Positions 62,471 to 64,000 of a DNA stretch of 64,000 bases are shown here, in pieces. The stretch comes from Rossellomorea vietnamensis (lineage in GTDB: Bacteria; Bacillota; Bacilli; Bacillales; Bacillaceae_B), in the NCBI RefSeq assembly GCF_025398035.1, contig NZ_CP104558.1, forward strand, positions 1,426,001-1,490,000, read 5' to 3'. The stretch's first letter is position 1. The number at the start of each line of letters is the position of its first letter. The notes below the pieces were generated by a model. That model made no database searches and was not told where the DNA came from. It saw nothing but the letters and a program-made list of their open reading frames with translations. A program made the translations under genes and the position numbers.

Positions 62471-63355
62471 ATGAAAACACGGAAAATAGGCGAACGATTC
62501 GACCTAGTCATTCCAAATGATTGGAAAAATGTAACGATTGAAACAATTCTTAGAAAACACTGGCAGGCTCCTAAGAAACTGGTTCATTCCATGAGGATGG
62601 ACGGTGATGTCAAAGTAAATGGAGAGTTGATTTCATGGACTTCCCCACTCTCACAAGGAGATATTCTACAGATTCGACTATTCAAGGAAGTCGAATACGA
62701 TGTTCCCCCGACCTACGGGGAGTTAGACGTCTTGTTTGAAGATGAACATCTGATTGTGGTCAATAAACCTGCCGGGATCGATACCCATCCAAATACTCCT
62801 GATGAAACGGATACCCTGGCCAACCTTGTCGCTTTCCATCATCAGGCAAATGGTGAGAGATGCCGCGTGTTGCACATCCATCGGTTGGATCGCGATACGT
62901 CCGGAGCAATCATCTTCGCCAAGCATCCATTAAGTAAAGCGATCCTTGACCGCCTTCTTGCCGAAAGACAAATCAAGCGTACCTATCATGCCCTCGTTCA
63001 CGGTCGATTGAAGCAGAAAAAAGGCACCATTTCAGAACCGATCGGGAGAGACCGTCATCACAATACGAGAAGAAGGGTTTCGCCATCCGGTCAGGATGCA
63101 GTCACCCATTATAAAGTAATGGAAGTCAGGAATCCATATACACTCATCGAAGTACAGCTTGATACCGGACGTACACACCAAATCCGTGTACATATGAGTC
63201 ACATCGGTCACCCCCTGGCTGGTGACACATTATATGGGGGAAAACCGGTATTCACCAGGCAGGCACTGCATGCAGCCCAAATTTCGTTTCCACATCCGCT
63301 GACGGGGGAACGGATTGAATGTAAGGCTGAATGCCATGATGATATTGGGTTGTAA
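62471..63355 (+). CDS. yhcT: RluA-family pseudouridine synthase YhcT
   Basis: 294 residues from ATG 62471 (GGGG upstream; a TTG three bases earlier is in frame). N-terminal S4-like region (MRMDGDVKVNGEL), catalytic block RVLHIHRLDRDTSGAIIFAK with the active Asp, then GRTHQIRVHMSHIGHPLAGDTLYGG. Isomerises uridine to pseudouridine in RNA, target site unknown. Confidence 0.93.
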   Translation: MKTRKIGERFDLVIPNDWKNVTIETILRKHWQAPKKLVHSMRMDGDVKVNGELISWTSPLSQGDILQIRLFKEVEYDVPPTYGELDVLFEDEHLIVVNKPAGIDTHPNTPDETDTLANLVAFHHQANGERCRVLHIHRLDRDTSGAIIFAKHPLSKAILDRLLAERQIKRTYHALVHGRLKQKKGTISEPIGRDRHHNTRRRVSPSGQDAVTHYKVMEVRNPYTLIEVQLDTGRTHQIRVHMSHIGHPLAGDTLYGGKPVFTRQALHAAQISFPHPLTGERIECKAECHDDIGL

Positions 63356-63387
63356 TGGATTAAATTTAAGGGAAAGTCTGTAAACGC

Positions 63388-63435
63388 AAAAAAAGACCAG
63401 GTCACTCAAAACTACGAGTGACCTGGTCTTTTTAT
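63388..63435. terminator. Bidirectional intrinsic terminator
   Basis: AAAGACCAGGTCACTC / GAGTGACCTGGTCTTT stem flanked by A and T runs. Confidence 0.93.
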
Positions 63436-63437
63436 TA

Positions 63438-64000
63438 TTATTTCAATCCATTTTTCACCGCTTCAGCGATTTGAATCGTACGGCGGGTTTGGTGTTTCAC
63501 AGCAGGTTCGACAGACTCGACCATATTGCCTTCCCCATCGACCGTTACACTCGTACCGTATGGATTGCCTCCAGTTGTAAAGCTTGATTGGTCTGTGTAT
63601 CCAGGTGCGGCGATGATGGCACCCCAGTGCATCATGGTTGTGTACAGAGCCAGAACCGTTTGCTCCTGTCCACCGTGTGAGTTGCTTGCAGATGATGTGG
63701 CGCTCACTACTTTGTTAGCCAGTTTACCATTGAACCAAAGGCCTCCAGTCGTATCAAGGAACGCTTTGACCTGAGAAGGCACATTTCCGAATCTGGTTGG
63801 GACGTTGAATAAATAAGCGTCTGCCCATTCTAGATCATCAAGGGTCGCTACAGGCACCGTATCTTTTGTTTCATTGTAGTGCTTTTCCCATGCCGGGTTG
63901 GAAGCAATCGCTCCTTCTGGTGCAGTCTCTTCAAAACGAAGTAATTTCACTTCTGCCCCTGCTTCTTTCGCAGCTTCTTCAGCCCATTTCGCCATCTGAT
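63438..64000 (-). CDS. wrbA: NAD(P)H:quinone oxidoreductase WrbA (5' partial)
   Basis: 187 codons seen; the frame continues past the right edge, where the missing start should carry the flavodoxin FMN loop. Contains MAKWAEEAAKEAGAEVKLLR, FNVPTRFGNVPSQVKAFLD, SNSHGGQEQTVLALYTTMMHWG and GNPYGTS, all typical of type IV quinone oxidoreductase WrbA. Cytosolic FMN enzyme that reduces quinones by two electrons. Confidence 0.92.
   Translation of the reverse strand, partial: QMAKWAEEAAKEAGAEVKLLRFEETAPEGAIASNPAWEKHYNETKDTVPVATLDDLEWADAYLFNVPTRFGNVPSQVKAFLDTTGGLWFNGKLANKVVSATSSASNSHGGQEQTVLALYTTMMHWGAIIAAPGYTDQSSFTTGGNPYGTSVTVDGEGNMVESVEPAVKHQTRRTIQIAEAVKNGLK

Overview
This is a chromosomal window from a spore-forming member of the Bacillaceae (Firmicutes). 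Evidence: an alpha/beta small acid-soluble spore protein, two YheC/YheD coat-associated ATP-grasp proteins, SpoVR, the spore photoproduct lyase pair SplA/SplB, Firmicute-style GGAGG ribosome binding sites and U-tailed terminators, and long stretches of gene order matching Bacillus subtilis. The genus cannot be fixed from the sequence alone; a marine or soil Bacillus/Rossellomorea-like species would fit. I see no rRNA, canonical tRNA, prophage, insertion sequence or CRISPR array.

Layout. Positions 1-17,000 follow the B. subtilis yheC-yheD-yheE-sspB-yheG-bmrD-bmrC order, interrupted by a ferritin-like gene, a CstR-like repressor, yxkF-msmX, fumarase and a polar amino acid ABC importer. The bmrCD transporter is preceded by a long leader with a short peptide ORF, an intrinsic terminator, a second large stem-loop and another tiny ORF, which looks like a variant of BmrB-type attenuation. 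Positions 17,080-18,190 hold a sigY-yxlC-yxlD operon with its own sigma-Y-type promoter. From 20,000 to 25,000 a YfcC carrier and isoaspartyl dipeptidase are transcribed from a sigma-54 promoter next to a divergent sigma-54 activator. From 25,000 to 34,040 there are a universal stress protein, an XRE regulator with a palindromic operator, a photolyase, PutP with a small upstream membrane protein, a glutamate-type symporter, a catalytically dead ArsC homologue and splAB.

Positions 34,180-38,020 form a TPP-riboswitch-controlled operon for a thiamine/pyrimidine importer (binding protein, MTH1187 thiamine-binding protein, permease, ATPase) ending in a TatD-family hydrolase. From 38,000 to 48,000 are metabolic and transport genes: a phosphotransferase, an aldo-keto reductase, CzcD, a CNNM/CorC protein, GntP permease with 3-hydroxybutyrate dehydrogenase, and a DASS anion symporter. 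From 48,000 to the end the order again resembles B. subtilis: spoVR, yhdC-like, yhdB, yhdA, yhcZ, yhcY, pgcA, yhcX, an oligo-1,6-glucosidase, bdbC with a thioredoxin partner, yhcU, yhcT and a WrbA gene cut by the window end.

Most notable: (1) a structured, cloverleaf-like element in the long 5' leader of the sigma-G-transcribed sspB-like gene; (2) the two-ORF, two-hairpin leader of bmrCD; (3) two copies of a GC-rich ~136-bp repeat whose helices change in a compensatory way; (4) a TatD hydrolase in a thiamine-salvage operon; (5) a 35-residue membrane protein translationally coupled to putP; (6) a pseudo-arsenate reductase lacking all three catalytic cysteines; (7) a sigma-54 activator with a winged-helix-like C-terminus instead of the usual Fis-type domain.
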